Shown in pieces: positions 35,413 through 45,292 of a stretch of DNA of 64,000 nt. Origin of the DNA: Flavobacterium lipolyticum. GTDB taxonomy: Bacteria; Bacteroidota; Bacteroidia; Flavobacteriales; Flavobacteriaceae. Within the stretch, counting starts at the first letter, position 1. Each line of letters opens with the position of its first letter. Location of the stretch: positions 1 to 64,000 of the forward strand of contig NZ_JAJJMN010000003.1 in NCBI RefSeq assembly GCF_020905335.1, read 5' to 3'. The position numbers were made by a program, and so were the translations under genes. The notes beneath the pieces were generated by a model that made no database searches, had not been told where the DNA came from, and saw only the letters and a program-made list of their open reading frames with translations.

Positions 35413-38244
35413 TTATTCTAATTCCTTTTTCAAAAATTTAGCGGTATAGCTTTTTTTGTTTTTTGCTACTTCTTCCGGAGTACCTTTGGCAATTAATTGT
35501 CCGCCGCCTTTTCCACCTTCAGGTCCAATATCTATAATATAATCGGCAAGTTTAATCACGTCCATATTGTGTTCGATCACCAGAATTGTATTTCCTTTAT
35601 CGACCAATTTGTTGATGACATCCATTAAAACGCGAATATCTTCAAAATGTAACCCTGTTGTAGGTTCGTCCAGAATATAAAAGGTGTTCCCGGTATCTTT
35701 TTTGGATAACTCACCAGCCAGTTTGATGCGTTGTGCTTCTCCGCCGGATAATGTTGTACTTTGTTGTCCGAGTGTAATATATCCCAATCCAACATCCTGA
35801 ATAGTTTTTACTTTTCGATAGATTTTCGGAATGTTTTCGAAAAAGGGAACCGCTTCATCAACGGTCATGTTTAAAACATCTGAAATTGATTTTCCTTTGT
35901 ATCGAATCTCCAGTGTTTCTCTGTTAAAACGCTTGCCTTGACAGGTTTCGCATTCTACGTAGACATCTGGTAAAAAGTTCATTTCGATGGTTCTCACACC
36001 AGAGCCTTCGCAGGTTTCACAACGTCCTCCTTTTACGTTAAAACTAAAACGCCCTGCCTTGTAACCGCGAATCATACTTTCGGAAGTCATGGTAAACAGG
36101 TTTCGGATCTCTGTAAAAACTTCCGTATAGGTTGCCGGATTCGAACGTGGAGTTCTTCCAATCGGACTTTGGTCGATATCAATTACTTTGTCGATATGTT
36201 CTAATCCCTCAATTTTTTTATACGGTTGTGGTTTTTTAACACCATTAAAATAGTAAGCGTTTAAAATAGGATAGAGTGTTTCGTTAATCAAAGTTGATTT
36301 TCCACTCCCTGAAACACCTGTCACGCAAATCAATTGTCCTAAAGGCAATTCGATAGAAACATTTTTTAGGTTGTTTCCTGTTGCTCCTGTCAGTTTTAGT
36401 GATTTACCGTTTCCTTTACGACGTTCCTTCGGAATCTCGAGTTTCATTTTACCGTTCAGGTATTGAGCAGTAATGGTGTCGGATTTTAAGGTTTCTGCAG
36501 GAGTTCCGATACTGATGATTTCACCACCATATTTTCCGGCTTTTGGGCCAATGTCAATCACATAATCGGCAGTTTCGATCATGTCTTTATCATGTTCCAC
36601 CACAATAACCGAGTTCCCGATATCGCGTAATTGTTCTAGAGATTTAATCAATTTTTCATTATCTCTTTGATGTAAACCAATACTAGGTTCATCCAGAATA
36701 TATAAAACACCAACCAGTTGTGATCCAATTTGAGTCGCCAGGCGGATACGCTGCGCTTCACCTCCCGAAAGTGATTTTGAACTTCGGCTTAAAGCCAGAT
36801 AATTCAAACCAACATTCATCAGGAAGTTTAAGCGGTCCTTGATTTCTTTAACTACCTCTGAAGCAATCAGAAGTTGTTTGTCAGTCAGATGCGTATGTAA
36901 ATCCAGGAACCAGGTCGTCAAATCAGAAATATCCATATCACACAATTCAGTGATATTTTTATCGTTGATTTTGAAAAACAAAGCTTCTTTTTTCAGACGG
37001 GATCCTTCACAAACGGGACAATTAACCTCGTCCATGAAATCTTTCGCCCAACGTTTGATAGTGGTGGAGGCACTTTCGTCATACTGATTTTTGATGAAAT
37101 GAGAAATTCCTTCAAAATCTATTTTATAATCACGGGTTACACCAAGGTCTTTAGAATTTACAGTGAATTTCTCTTTTCCGCCATGTAGGATTGTATTCAT
37201 GGCTTCTTCCGAAATTTTCTCAATAGGATCCGTTATTTTAAAACCATACTTTTCACCAATAACTTCTAATTGTTTAAATATCCAGGAAGATTTGTATTCG
37301 CCAAGCGGAGCAAAACCTCCCGCTTTAATAGATAATTTTGGATTAGGAATGATTTTTTTGACATTGATTTCGTGTACCGTTCCTAAACCGTTACAATGTG
37401 GACAAGCTCCTTTCGGAGAGTTGAAGGAGAATAAATTAGGTTCTGGATTTTGATACGAAATACCCGTCGAAGGGCACATCAGGTTTCTACTGAAATAACG
37501 TACTTCATTAGTATCCTGATCCAAAATCATCAAAACGTTTTCTCCATGATGCATCGCTGTATTGATGCTTTCAGAAAGACGTTTCTGATTGTCTTCTGTA
37601 TTTTCAATCAGCATTCTGTCGACTACAATTTCAATATCGTGGGTTTTGTAACGGTCTAGTTTCATTCCGGAAACCAAGTCCTGAACTTCACCATTGACAC
37701 GTACTTTTAGAAAACCTTGTTTCGTAATTTGCTGGAACAACTCCGCATAATGACCTTTTCTGGCCTTAATTACTGGAGCTAATATATTGATACGTTTTCC
37801 GTTAAAATCCTGTATGATCAAATCTTTGATTTGCTCGTCAGAATAAGAAACCATTTTTTCTCCCGTATTGTAGCTGTATGCGTCGGCACCTCTAGCGTAA
37901 AGAAGTCTTAGGAAATCGTAGATTTCGGTAATAGTTCCAACAGTTGAACGTGGACTTTTACTGGTTGTTTTTTGTTCAATTGCAATTACGGGTGAAAGTC
38001 CGTCGATTTTATCTACATCGGGACGCTCCAGGCCTCCAAGGAACTGTCTGGCATAAGCCGAAAAAGTTTCTACATAGCGACGCTGTCCTTCGGCATAAAT
38101 AGTATCAAATGCCAAAGATGATTTTCCCGAGCCCGACAGACCGGTAATAACTACCAGTTTTTCACGCGGAATTGAAATGTCTATATTTTTTAGATTATGA
38201 ACTCTTGCACCAAGAACTTCAATAGTATTGTCTTTTTCTAACAT
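35413..38244 (-). CDS. uvrA: Excinuclease ABC subunit A
   Basis: A 943-residue DNA-damage sensor of nucleotide excision repair, with two ABC ATPase halves. Walker A loops are [14 protein letters not shown] and [14 protein letters not shown]; signatures are [12 protein letters not shown] and [12 protein letters not shown], each followed by LDEP. The second zinc module is intact (CETCEGSG ... CETCQGK). In the first module the leading CxxC pair reads MCPSTG, so one expected Cys is missing while its partner CPHCNG is present. The ATG at 38244 is preferred to a TTG four codons upstream. A -7 box TAACTTTG precedes it. UvrB and UvrC are not in this window. Confidence 0.96.
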   Translation of the reverse strand: MLEKDNTIEVLGARVHNLKNIDISIPREKLVVITGLSGSGKSSLAFDTIYAEGQRRYVETFSAYARQFLGGLERPDVDKIDGLSPVIAIEQKTTSKSPRSTVGTITEIYDFLRLLYARGADAYSYNTGEKMVSYSDEQIKDLIIQDFNGKRINILAPVIKARKGHYAELFQQITKQGFLKVRVNGEVQDLVSGMKLDRYKTHDIEIVVDRMLIENTEDNQKRLSESINTAMHHGENVLMILDQDTNEVRYFSRNLMCPSTGISYQNPEPNLFSFNSPKGACPHCNGLGTVHEINVKKIIPNPKLSIKAGGFAPLGEYKSSWIFKQLEVIGEKYGFKITDPIEKISEEAMNTILHGGKEKFTVNSKDLGVTRDYKIDFEGISHFIKNQYDESASTTIKRWAKDFMDEVNCPVCEGSRLKKEALFFKINDKNITELCDMDISDLTTWFLDLHTHLTDKQLLIASEVVKEIKDRLNFLMNVGLNYLALSRSSKSLSGGEAQRIRLATQIGSQLVGVLYILDEPSIGLHQRDNEKLIKSLEQLRDIGNSVIVVEHDKDMIETADYVIDIGPKAGKYGGEIISIGTPAETLKSDTITAQYLNGKMKLEIPKERRKGNGKSLKLTGATGNNLKNVSIELPLGQLICVTGVSGSGKSTLINETLYPILNAYYFNGVKKPQPYKKIEGLEHIDKVIDIDQSPIGRTPRSNPATYTEVFTEIRNLFTMTSESMIRGYKAGRFSFNVKGGRCETCEGSGVRTIEMNFLPDVYVECETCQGKRFNRETLEIRYKGKSISDVLNMTVDEAVPFFENIPKIYRKVKTIQDVGLGYITLGQQSTTLSGGEAQRIKLAGELSKKDTGNTFYILDEPTTGLHFEDIRVLMDVINKLVDKGNTILVIEHNMDVIKLADYIIDIGPEGGKGGGQLIAKGTPEEVAKNKKSYTAKFLKKELE

Positions 38245-38261
38245 AAATTTGAGCAAAAAGG

Positions 38262-38269
38262 CAAAGTTA
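38262..38269 (-). promoter_or_regulatory. -7 box of uvrA
   Basis: TAACTTTG on the minus strand, matching TAnnTTTG, 17 bp before the ATG. No clear -33 and no LexA-type box recognised. Confidence 0.5.
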
Positions 38270-38329
38270 CCACTTTGATTTGTTCTTTTTATACTGGATT
38301 GTAAAAGTTTATGTTACAAATAGTAACAA

Positions 38330-38355
38330 AAAACGCTAACCAAAGTTAGCGTTTT
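38330..38355 (-). terminator. Terminator of the Fic gene
   Basis: aaaacgctaac (38330-38340) pairs with gttagcgtttt (38345-38355) over a 4-nt loop. The Fic stop codon and last codons lie in the right arm. Confidence 0.8.
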
Positions 38356-39299
38356 CTTTTACGTGTAAGCATGTATTCTTCGATGGCTTCTTTAGTAGTG
38401 TACCAGTTTCGGCCTTCTTTATAAGCATCTATTTTGCCTGTTCTGGCAAGTAAACTTACATATTCCTGACCGTATGGGGTTTCAGGTTCGCTTACAATAT
38501 CAGATATTTTTTGATAATCATAATCACTGCCCGGCATTGCATTTAGATAGATATTTAAAGTTCGTTCTAAAGCCTGACACATCAAAAGGGTTAATTTTTG
38601 ATAATTACCATTGTTTGCCTGATTGAGGGCCTCGTAATATTTCTTTCGGTCATTTTTTAGGATAATAGCCGGAGGAAAACCACAACGCATTAGCAATAAA
38701 TTCATACTTAAGCGCACTGTACGACCATTTCCATCAAAAAAAGGATGAATCCAGACCAACTTATGGTGATAAATCGTAGCCAATTCAATATCGTTGAGAT
38801 CTAATGGATTTGTATTGATGAAATCAATTAATTCATCAAGATAATCTGAAACTTTGTTGGCATTGGGCGGCATAAAATTTGCTCCCGAAATTCGAACTCC
38901 GCCATTGCGCAAACGACCGGCAAAATCATCTTCAATAGAACGCAAAACTAATCCGTGAATCGACAAAATGTCAATGCTTCGGAGTTTGTAGGTATCGTCT
39001 ATAATTTCATACAGATAATCAATCGCCTTATCATGATTGTGGGTTTCAAAATGTTCCCGAAGCGATTTTCCTTTGATGGTGATACCTTCCTGAATGACCA
39101 TTTGGGTTTCGCGTAAGCTCATCGTGTTACCTTCGATGCTGTTCGAATTGTAGGTCCATTCTAAAGATAAACTCTCTCTGATTTTATGCAAAGCAATGTT
39201 GGGCAGTGGTCTGCTGTTCTGCAGATCGAGCCTTTTTTGATACAATCGATCAAAGGTAGATTGAAATTCAGTTCTATATGTTAAGTCTATATCCCACAT
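38346..39299 (-). CDS. Fic family protein with N-terminal inhibitory motif
   Basis: A 317-residue predicted AMP-transferase. The Fic core motif HPFFDGNGRTVR is near residue 192. The helix motif SNSIEGN near residue 54 matches the (S/T)xxxE(G/N) inhibitory alpha-helix, so this is a class II, self-inhibited Fic. The C-terminus (about 260-317: SLLARTGKIDAYKEGRNWYTTKEA) looks like a DNA-binding or winged-helix region. Substrate unknown. The gene is monocistronic, with its own promoter and terminator and an inverted repeat around the promoter that hints at autoregulation. Confidence 0.9.
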   Translation of the reverse strand: MWDIDLTYRTEFQSTFDRLYQKRLDLQNSRPLPNIALHKIRESLSLEWTYNSNSIEGNTMSLRETQMVIQEGITIKGKSLREHFETHNHDKAIDYLYEIIDDTYKLRSIDILSIHGLVLRSIEDDFAGRLRNGGVRISGANFMPPNANKVSDYLDELIDFINTNPLDLNDIELATIYHHKLVWIHPFFDGNGRTVRLSMNLLLMRCGFPPAIILKNDRKKYYEALNQANNGNYQKLTLLMCQALERTLNIYLNAMPGSDYDYQKISDIVSEPETPYGQEYVSLLARTGKIDAYKEGRNWYTTKEAIEEYMLTRKRKR

Positions 39300-39306
39300 T
39301 ACCCAA

Positions 39307-39356
39307 CAAAAGTACTTCTTTTTATCGGATAATTCAAATTTTTAACCTATCCGATA
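39307..39356 (-). promoter_or_regulatory. Promoter and putative operator of the Fic gene
   Basis: On the minus strand, TTTG (39335-39338) and TACTTTTG (39307-39314) are separated by 20 bp, an excellent Bacteroidota promoter. A 9-bp perfect inverted repeat, tatcggata (39323-39331) and tatccgata (39348-39356), brackets the -33 box, so a bound protein would block the sigma factor. Confidence 0.65.
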
Positions 39357-39362
39357 TTAAGA

Positions 39363-41147
39363 CTACTCAATTGTCATAGAACGCAATTTGGTTCTATAGG
39401 CTTCAAGTGCTATTGATTTGGAAATGAATCCATAGTATTTTTCGTTACGGAGAACGGGAAGAAAGGCTGTTTTGGATTGTTCGAATTTACTCATTACAAT
39501 TTCCATACTGTCAGAAGAAGAAATAGTAACTAGAGGTGTTTTCATTACATCTTTAATGGCGGTATATTTGACACGATAAGCATTAAAAATAATTTCACGG
39601 ATATCATTAAAATGAACAATACCAACGAGTTCTTTCTCATTGTTTACCACAGCGAAGACCACTTGGTTGGAGTGCGAGATAAGATCTACGAGTTTGCTTA
39701 AATTTTCATCCGGATGCACCGTTAGGTAATCGCATTGGATGATCGTATCAATATCTAAAGTCGATAATATATTGGAATCTTTATTACTTGTAAAAGCGTG
39801 CCCTTTTTTAGCTAAGCCTTTAACGTCTAAGGAATATTTTTCAAAACGTTTTGAAATGGCGAAACTGATTGAAGATACAATCATTAGCGGGATCATTAAG
39901 CTGTAACCACCTGTAATTTCGGCAATTAAGAAAATGGCGGTCAGTGGAGCATGAAACAATCCGCTTAAGATTCCGGCCATTCCAACCATCGTAAAATTAC
40001 TAATAGGAAGTTTTGACAGACCAATTAGGCTAATGAACTTCGAGAAAAAGTACCCCAAATAGGATCCCAGGAATAGAGAGGGAGCAAAGTTACCACCATT
40101 TCCGCCACTTCCGAGGGTAAGTGCCGAGGCAAAAACTTTGACCATCATGGTGCATCCTACAAACAACAGTAAAACCCATTGATTGTTTCTGAAATCTTCA
40201 AACAAAGTATTGTTTAATATTTTTCCCGGATCAGTTTCAGATAGCGTTTTGATACTCTCGTAACCCTCACCAAATAATGTTGGAAAAATAAAAATAAGTA
40301 AGGCCAATAGCGAAGAGCCTATTAAGGCTTTTTTATAGGCTCCTATTTTTAGACTGGCAAAATAATGTTCAATTTTTTGAAAATTTCGGGCATAATAAAC
40401 GGCCATGAAACCGGTTAGTATTCCTAAAAGAACATAAAACGGAATATTGTGATAATTAAATGCTTCCTGTTTTTTGAAAGATAGTAAAATGGTTTCGTCT
40501 AAGACAATAGCTGAAACTAAAGCGCCTGTCGCGGCCGAAATCATAATAGGAGTAAAGGCAGAAATGCTTACGTCTACCAGTAAAACTTCGATGGCGAAAA
40601 GAACTCCTGCAATAGGAGCGTTAAAAGCCGCGGCAATTCCGGCAGCAACACCACAGCCAATCAGCAAAGTTCTATCCTTGTAAGGGAGTCTGTAATTTTG
40701 GGCGAAATTCGATCCAAAAGCAGCTCCTGTAATCACAATAGGACTCTCCAAACCTGCAGAACCTCCCAAGCCAACCGTTAACGAACTGGTAACGATTTGT
40801 GCATACATTTGTTTTCTGGGAATTATACTTGCTTTTTTTGCAACGGCATATAATATTTGTGAGGTTCCTTTTTCGATGCTCCCGTTCAAAACCCTTTTGA
40901 TCACAAATACAGTAAGTACAATACCGATAATCGGCAGGATACTATTAATAAAGCTTAGTTTTAAAATTCCGTTGATATAAGTGGCAAATGAAAAAACACT
41001 ATGGGCAAAAGTTTTTAAAACAATTACCGCCAAAGAGCAGGAAATACCAATTAAAACGCTTGACAGGAAAATAAATTGCTTTGGAGTCATTAACGATTGT
41101 CCTAAAGCGATAATGCTTTCTAGTTTTCTAAAATATTTTTTTAGCAT
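39363..41147 (-). CDS. ClC-family chloride channel/antiporter with CBS domains
   Basis: A 594-residue inner-membrane protein. The ClC core (about residues 1-430) contains GLGGSAGLESPIV (the GxEGP-type filter with Glu retained), LGSGGNGGNFAPSLFLG (GxFxP) and a C-terminal membrane region. Two CBS domains follow (about 455-590), which usually bind adenine nucleotides and regulate gating. The conserved gating Glu suggests proton-coupled transport is possible, but channel versus exchanger cannot be settled. A -7 box TAAATTTG lies at 41174-41181 on the minus strand. Confidence 0.93.
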   Translation of the reverse strand: MLKKYFRKLESIIALGQSLMTPKQFIFLSSVLIGISCSLAVIVLKTFAHSVFSFATYINGILKLSFINSILPIIGIVLTVFVIKRVLNGSIEKGTSQILYAVAKKASIIPRKQMYAQIVTSSLTVGLGGSAGLESPIVITGAAFGSNFAQNYRLPYKDRTLLIGCGVAAGIAAAFNAPIAGVLFAIEVLLVDVSISAFTPIMISAATGALVSAIVLDETILLSFKKQEAFNYHNIPFYVLLGILTGFMAVYYARNFQKIEHYFASLKIGAYKKALIGSSLLALLIFIFPTLFGEGYESIKTLSETDPGKILNNTLFEDFRNNQWVLLLFVGCTMMVKVFASALTLGSGGNGGNFAPSLFLGSYLGYFFSKFISLIGLSKLPISNFTMVGMAGILSGLFHAPLTAIFLIAEITGGYSLMIPLMIVSSISFAISKRFEKYSLDVKGLAKKGHAFTSNKDSNILSTLDIDTIIQCDYLTVHPDENLSKLVDLISHSNQVVFAVVNNEKELVGIVHFNDIREIIFNAYRVKYTAIKDVMKTPLVTISSSDSMEIVMSKFEQSKTAFLPVLRNEKYYGFISKSIALEAYRTKLRSMTIE

Positions 41148-41220
41148 GCCGTTTGTAAATGGTTAGGGAAATACAAATTTAGTCTATAATGTTATAAATA
41201 AATAAAAATAAAGAACTAAA

Positions 41221-42906
41221 TTAAAAACCTACTGCTGTATCGTCTCCACGAAAATCAGCCCCGCCTTCAAGAGAATTGTCCGGAAGAACCAAAATACAAT
41301 CCAGTTTACCAATTACAGGAGCGTTTTTTTCATTGATCAGATATCCTTTTGCTTTTAACTTGTCAATTGTAACGTTGCTAAAGGCACCAGGTTCAAATGT
41401 AATAAGATCCGGAAGCCACTGATGGTGAAAACGTGGAGCATTCACTGCTTCCTGCATGCTTAAATTATACTCATAAACATTCAAAATTGCCTGTAATACC
41501 GAAGTGATAATAGTCGATCCGCCCGGAGTACCTACCACCATAAACAGTTTACCGTTTTTTTCGACAATTGTTGGAGTCATTGAGCTCAGCATTCTTTTTT
41601 GAGGTGCAATACTGTTGGCTTCATTTCCTACTAAACCAAACATATTGGGAGATCCCGGTTTTGCACTAAAATCGTCCATTTCATTGTTTAAAAAGAAACC
41701 TAATTCATCACAGTAGTATTTTGATCCAAAGGCATCATTTATGGTTGTAGTAGCGGCAACGGCATTTCCTTGTGCATCCACGATCGAATAATGCGTCGTT
41801 TCGGTACTCTCATTGTACGTTACTTTTCCTTCTTTAATTTCAGAAGATAAACTCGCCTTTTCAGCATTGAAACTCGACATTCTGTCTTTTAAATAGGCAT
41901 CAGACAATAAAGCATTCATCGGAATTTTTACAAAATCCGGATCGCCTAAAAACTGACTTCTGTCCGCATAAGCTCTTCGTTCAGCTTCAACGATTACCTG
42001 AATAGATTCCGGAGTGTTGTGCCCCATTTTGGATAAATAAAAAGGACTAATCATTTTCATAATTTGAGCCAGACAAATTCCGCCGCTGCTTGGTGGGGCC
42101 ATAGAGGTTATTTTCAGCTCTTTATAATCAAACTGTAATGGTTTTCTCCATTTGGCTTCGTATTTTTCTAAATCTTTAAGGGTTATGATTCCTCCTTTTT
42201 TCTGTATATAATTTACTAAAGTTTTAGCAGTCTGACCTTTGTAAAATTCATCTTTTCCGTTCTTTTGAATACGCTTCAGAGTGCTGGCCAAAGCAGGGTA
42301 TTTAATGGTATCATTTTCTTTAAATTTTCCTGCCATAAGGGTATTCGGGCCATTTACTTTTACAATAGCATCGTGATAAGCCTCCAGTTGCTTTTGCTGT
42401 TTTAGGGTTACGATCACGCCTTTTTCGGCAAGGGCAATAACAGGTTTTAAAATTTCGGACATCGGCAGAGATCCTAATTTCTTATGAACCGCAAAAACTC
42501 CGGCAACAGTTCCCGGAACACCAATAGCCAAAGCCGTTTCGGTACTTTTTCCTTTAATGACATTTCCGTCTTTATCAAGGAACATGTCTTTTGTTGCTGC
42601 CAGTGGTGCTTTTTCACGATAATCCAATGATCCAACTTCGCCATTAGCTTTTCGGTAAACCATAAAACCGCCACCGCCAATATTTCCTGCATACGGAAAA
42701 GCAACAGCCAGTGCCAGTTCGGTACCCACCATTGCGTCAAAAGCATTACCGCCTTTTTTCATGATATCTGCTCCAACTTTAGAAGCTTCTGCACGTGCCG
42801 AAACCACCATCGCTTTCGAAACTACAAGTCCGGTTGGCTTTATTGGGTTTTGCTGTGCAGTACAGCTAATATAGATTAGCGTAAATAAGAAAGTTATTTT
42901 TTTCAT
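41221..42906 (-). CDS. ggt: Gamma-glutamyltransferase, lipoprotein form
   Basis: A 561-residue enzyme that cleaves or transfers the gamma-glutamyl group of glutathione. The N-terminus TLIYISCTAQQ contains a lipobox, so the mature protein is probably lipid-anchored in the periplasm. The autoprocessing site is the Thr of STETTHYSIVDAQGNAV, splitting the chain into large and small subunits. GTPGGSTIITSVLQ is the oxyanion-hole motif and GGNAFDAMVGTELALAV the N-terminal signature. Full length, monocistronic. Confidence 0.95.
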   Translation of the reverse strand: MKKITFLFTLIYISCTAQQNPIKPTGLVVSKAMVVSARAEASKVGADIMKKGGNAFDAMVGTELALAVAFPYAGNIGGGGFMVYRKANGEVGSLDYREKAPLAATKDMFLDKDGNVIKGKSTETALAIGVPGTVAGVFAVHKKLGSLPMSEILKPVIALAEKGVIVTLKQQKQLEAYHDAIVKVNGPNTLMAGKFKENDTIKYPALASTLKRIQKNGKDEFYKGQTAKTLVNYIQKKGGIITLKDLEKYEAKWRKPLQFDYKELKITSMAPPSSGGICLAQIMKMISPFYLSKMGHNTPESIQVIVEAERRAYADRSQFLGDPDFVKIPMNALLSDAYLKDRMSSFNAEKASLSSEIKEGKVTYNESTETTHYSIVDAQGNAVAATTTINDAFGSKYYCDELGFFLNNEMDDFSAKPGSPNMFGLVGNEANSIAPQKRMLSSMTPTIVEKNGKLFMVVGTPGGSTIITSVLQAILNVYEYNLSMQEAVNAPRFHHQWLPDLITFEPGAFSNVTIDKLKAKGYLINEKNAPVIGKLDCILVLPDNSLEGGADFRGDDTAVGF

Positions 42907-42961
42907 GTTGATGTAAAATTAAAAGGTATTATTTGGTGCTTTTGTTTGGTAAAAAGCAGTA

Positions 42962-43549
42962 TTAAAGAGAAAGTAATTTTTGATTGGCCTGGCTTTTCAT
43001 ATCCTCAAAGAAGAGCGTGAACTCACGTTCAAATTCAGGATAGAATTCCTTTAGTTCAGCAGTAGCAAATTGCATGTTGGATTGGTTTTTTGATCTCCTT
43101 CGGTCCATCTGAGTTAAAATCTGATGGATCCCTTCAACAGTCTGATAACTCAAAAGCCAGTTTTGTTTGATCATATACGGCATCATATCTTGTGTTTTTT
43201 CAGTCAGGATAGGATAGTTTCCATGCAGCGATCTGTAAAATCGGTTCACAAAACGATCTAGTTTTTCGTCGGAATATTTTTCCCAGTTTTTGGCTAAAAA
43301 ATGATCGTAGACAATATCGACAATTACGCCTGCATAATGATGGTATTTTTCATGTAAACGTTTGGTGCTCTGTCTGAAAATATCATGAGAATCAGTATAA
43401 GTGTCTATAAAACGATGCAAAAGAATTCCTTTTTGAACATCTTCCGGAAAATGTTCAAACTGTTTACCGCGAATTCCATCGGCCATAAAGTTGCCAATTT
43501 TAATCAAATCATTTTCACCTGAAAGATAGATATGAGCTAGGAAATTCAT
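42962..43549 (-). CDS. acpH: Acyl carrier protein phosphodiesterase
   Basis: A 195-residue protein matching AcpH, which removes the 4'-phosphopantetheine arm from holo-ACP. MNFLAHIYLS, IGNFMADGIRG, LHRFIDTYTD and VYDHFLAKNW carry the His/Asp residues of its HD-like helical fold. It lies 55 bp before ggt on the same strand. It could matter for carrier-domain turnover, though any link to the NRPS 15 kb away is speculation. Confidence 0.9.
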   Translation of the reverse strand: MNFLAHIYLSGENDLIKIGNFMADGIRGKQFEHFPEDVQKGILLHRFIDTYTDSHDIFRQSTKRLHEKYHHYAGVIVDIVYDHFLAKNWEKYSDEKLDRFVNRFYRSLHGNYPILTEKTQDMMPYMIKQNWLLSYQTVEGIHQILTQMDRRRSKNQSNMQFATAELKEFYPEFEREFTLFFEDMKSQANQKLLSL

Positions 43550-43659
43550 GTGTTTTTAAAGTTTGTGAGGTTCTTACTTGTGAAGACAGTGCGTAATTTT
43601 AGTAAAAGTATAAAAACTTTTTGACATCGTTTTAACGAATGACAGATAGCTTCATGTTT

Positions 43660-43704
43660 AAAATCTGAAAACTTAGAATCTTAGCACCTTAGAATCTTAG
43701 TAAC
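43660..43704. repeat. Short cttagaat/cttag repeat before glmM
   Basis: aaaacttagaatcttagcac is followed by cttagaatcttagtaac, two copies of a 16-bp unit. Simple intergenic repeat. Confidence 0.5.
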
Positions 43705-43709
43705 TTTTC

Positions 43710-43717
43710 TATATTTG
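43710..43717 (+). promoter_or_regulatory. -7 box of glmM
   Basis: TATATTTG, a full TAnnTTTG match, 30 bp before the start codon. Confidence 0.5.
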
Positions 43718-43746
43718 TGATAAAAAAATAACCATAACTCACAAAA

Positions 43747-45135
43747 ATGACTTTAATAAAATCAATTTCAGGAATACGAGGGACAATCGGTGGAAAAGTA
43801 GGAGATAACCTGACTCCTGTTGATGCTGTAAAATTTGCATCGGCATACGGTACTTTTTTGAAAAACAACACCTCAAAAGAAAAATTAACAGTGGTGATTG
43901 GTCGTGACGCGAGAATTTCAGGACCAATGATTCACAATCTTGTAGTAAATACGCTAATTGGTTTAGGAATTAATGTAATTGATTTAGGACTTTCTACAAC
44001 ACCAACAGTAGAAGTAGCTGTTCCGTTGGAAAAAGCAGACGGAGGAATTATTTTAACGGCTTCTCACAATCCGAAACAATGGAACGCTCTGAAATTGTTG
44101 AACGCAAAAGGTGAGTTTTTAAGCGGAGAAGAAGGTGCGAAAATTCTTGAAATCGCAGAAGCAGAGGCTTTTGATTTCTCAGATGTTGACAGTTTGGGTG
44201 AGATTACGATAAACGATGCTTATATGGATATTCATATCGACGAGGTTTTGAACTTGCCTTTGGTAGATGTTGAAGCTGTAAAAGCGGCAAAATTTAAAGT
44301 GGTAGTAGATGGTGTAAACTCTTCAGGAGGAATTATCATTCCAAAATTATTGGAACAAATGGGTGTGGAGGTCGTAAAATTATACTGCGAACCAAACGGA
44401 CACTTTCCTCACAATCCGGAACCATTAAAAGAACATTTAACGGATATTTCGGAATTGGTAGTAAAAGAAAAAGCGCATTTAGGAGTAGTTGTTGATCCGG
44501 ACGTTGATCGTCTGGCTTTTATCTCTGAAGACGGGGAAATGTTTGGGGAAGAATATACTTTGGTAGCCTGCGCTGATTATGTGTTGAGTAAAACTCCCGG
44601 AAATACAGTTTCAAATATGTCATCGTCACGTGCTTTGCGCGACGTAACTGTTGCTCATGGTGGGAAATACGAAGCAAGTGCTGTAGGTGAAGTAAACGTG
44701 GTAGCGTTAATGAAGAAAAACAATGCTATTATTGGAGGTGAAGGTAACGGTGGAATTATTTATCCGGAATCTCATTACGGAAGAGATAGTTTGGTGGGAG
44801 TTGCTTTATTTTTAACCCATTTGGCAAATAAAAATATGTCAGTTTCGGCATTGCGTGCTTCTTACCCGGAGTATTATATGAGTAAAAATAAAATTGAATT
44901 AACACCACAAATCGATGTTGATGCAATTTTAGAAGCCATGACCGAAAAATACAAAAACGAAGATATCAGTACAATTGATGGTGTGAAAATCGATTTTGCT
45001 ACTGAATGGGTTCATTTAAGAAAATCAAACACAGAGCCAATCATCAGGATTTATACAGAAGCTCCTTCTCAGGAAAAGGCCGATGTTTTGGCACTTCGAA
45101 TTATTGATGAAATAAAAGCGATCGCAGGAATTTAA
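43747..45135 (+). CDS. glmM: Phosphoglucosamine mutase
   Basis: A 462-residue alpha-D-phosphohexomutase converting glucosamine 6-phosphate to glucosamine 1-phosphate for peptidoglycan and LPS precursors. The phosphoserine loop is ILTASHNPKQWNALK, the Mg2+ loop VVDPDVDRLAFI, the sugar-binding loop IGGEGNGGIIYP and the phosphate-binding loop RKSNTEPIIRIYTEA. All four domains are complete. Assignment as GlmM rather than a phosphomannomutase rests on the N-terminal ISGIRGTIGG pattern and length. Confidence 0.92.
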   Translation: MTLIKSISGIRGTIGGKVGDNLTPVDAVKFASAYGTFLKNNTSKEKLTVVIGRDARISGPMIHNLVVNTLIGLGINVIDLGLSTTPTVEVAVPLEKADGGIILTASHNPKQWNALKLLNAKGEFLSGEEGAKILEIAEAEAFDFSDVDSLGEITINDAYMDIHIDEVLNLPLVDVEAVKAAKFKVVVDGVNSSGGIIIPKLLEQMGVEVVKLYCEPNGHFPHNPEPLKEHLTDISELVVKEKAHLGVVVDPDVDRLAFISEDGEMFGEEYTLVACADYVLSKTPGNTVSNMSSSRALRDVTVAHGGKYEASAVGEVNVVALMKKNNAIIGGEGNGGIIYPESHYGRDSLVGVALFLTHLANKNMSVSALRASYPEYYMSKNKIELTPQIDVDAILEAMTEKYKNEDISTIDGVKIDFATEWVHLRKSNTEPIIRIYTEAPSQEKADVLALRIIDEIKAIAGI

Positions 45136-45156
45136 TTGGGATCCTTATTAAAATAG

Positions 45157-45192
45157 AAAAACACCTTTTTCATCATTGAAAAAGGTGTTTTT
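45157..45192. terminator. Terminator after glmM
   Basis: aaaaacaccttttt (45157-45170) pairs with aaaaaggtgttttt (45179-45192), 8-nt loop, followed by T-rich sequence. It can also serve the converging acyltransferase gene. Confidence 0.88.
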
Positions 45193-45292
45193 TTTATTTT
45201 AAAGACTCAAAAGTGAAAAGTGAAAAAGTATTTTAGGTTTGAACATCAAAAACTCACAATTCACATTTTACATCTCACATTTCATAAAAAAA

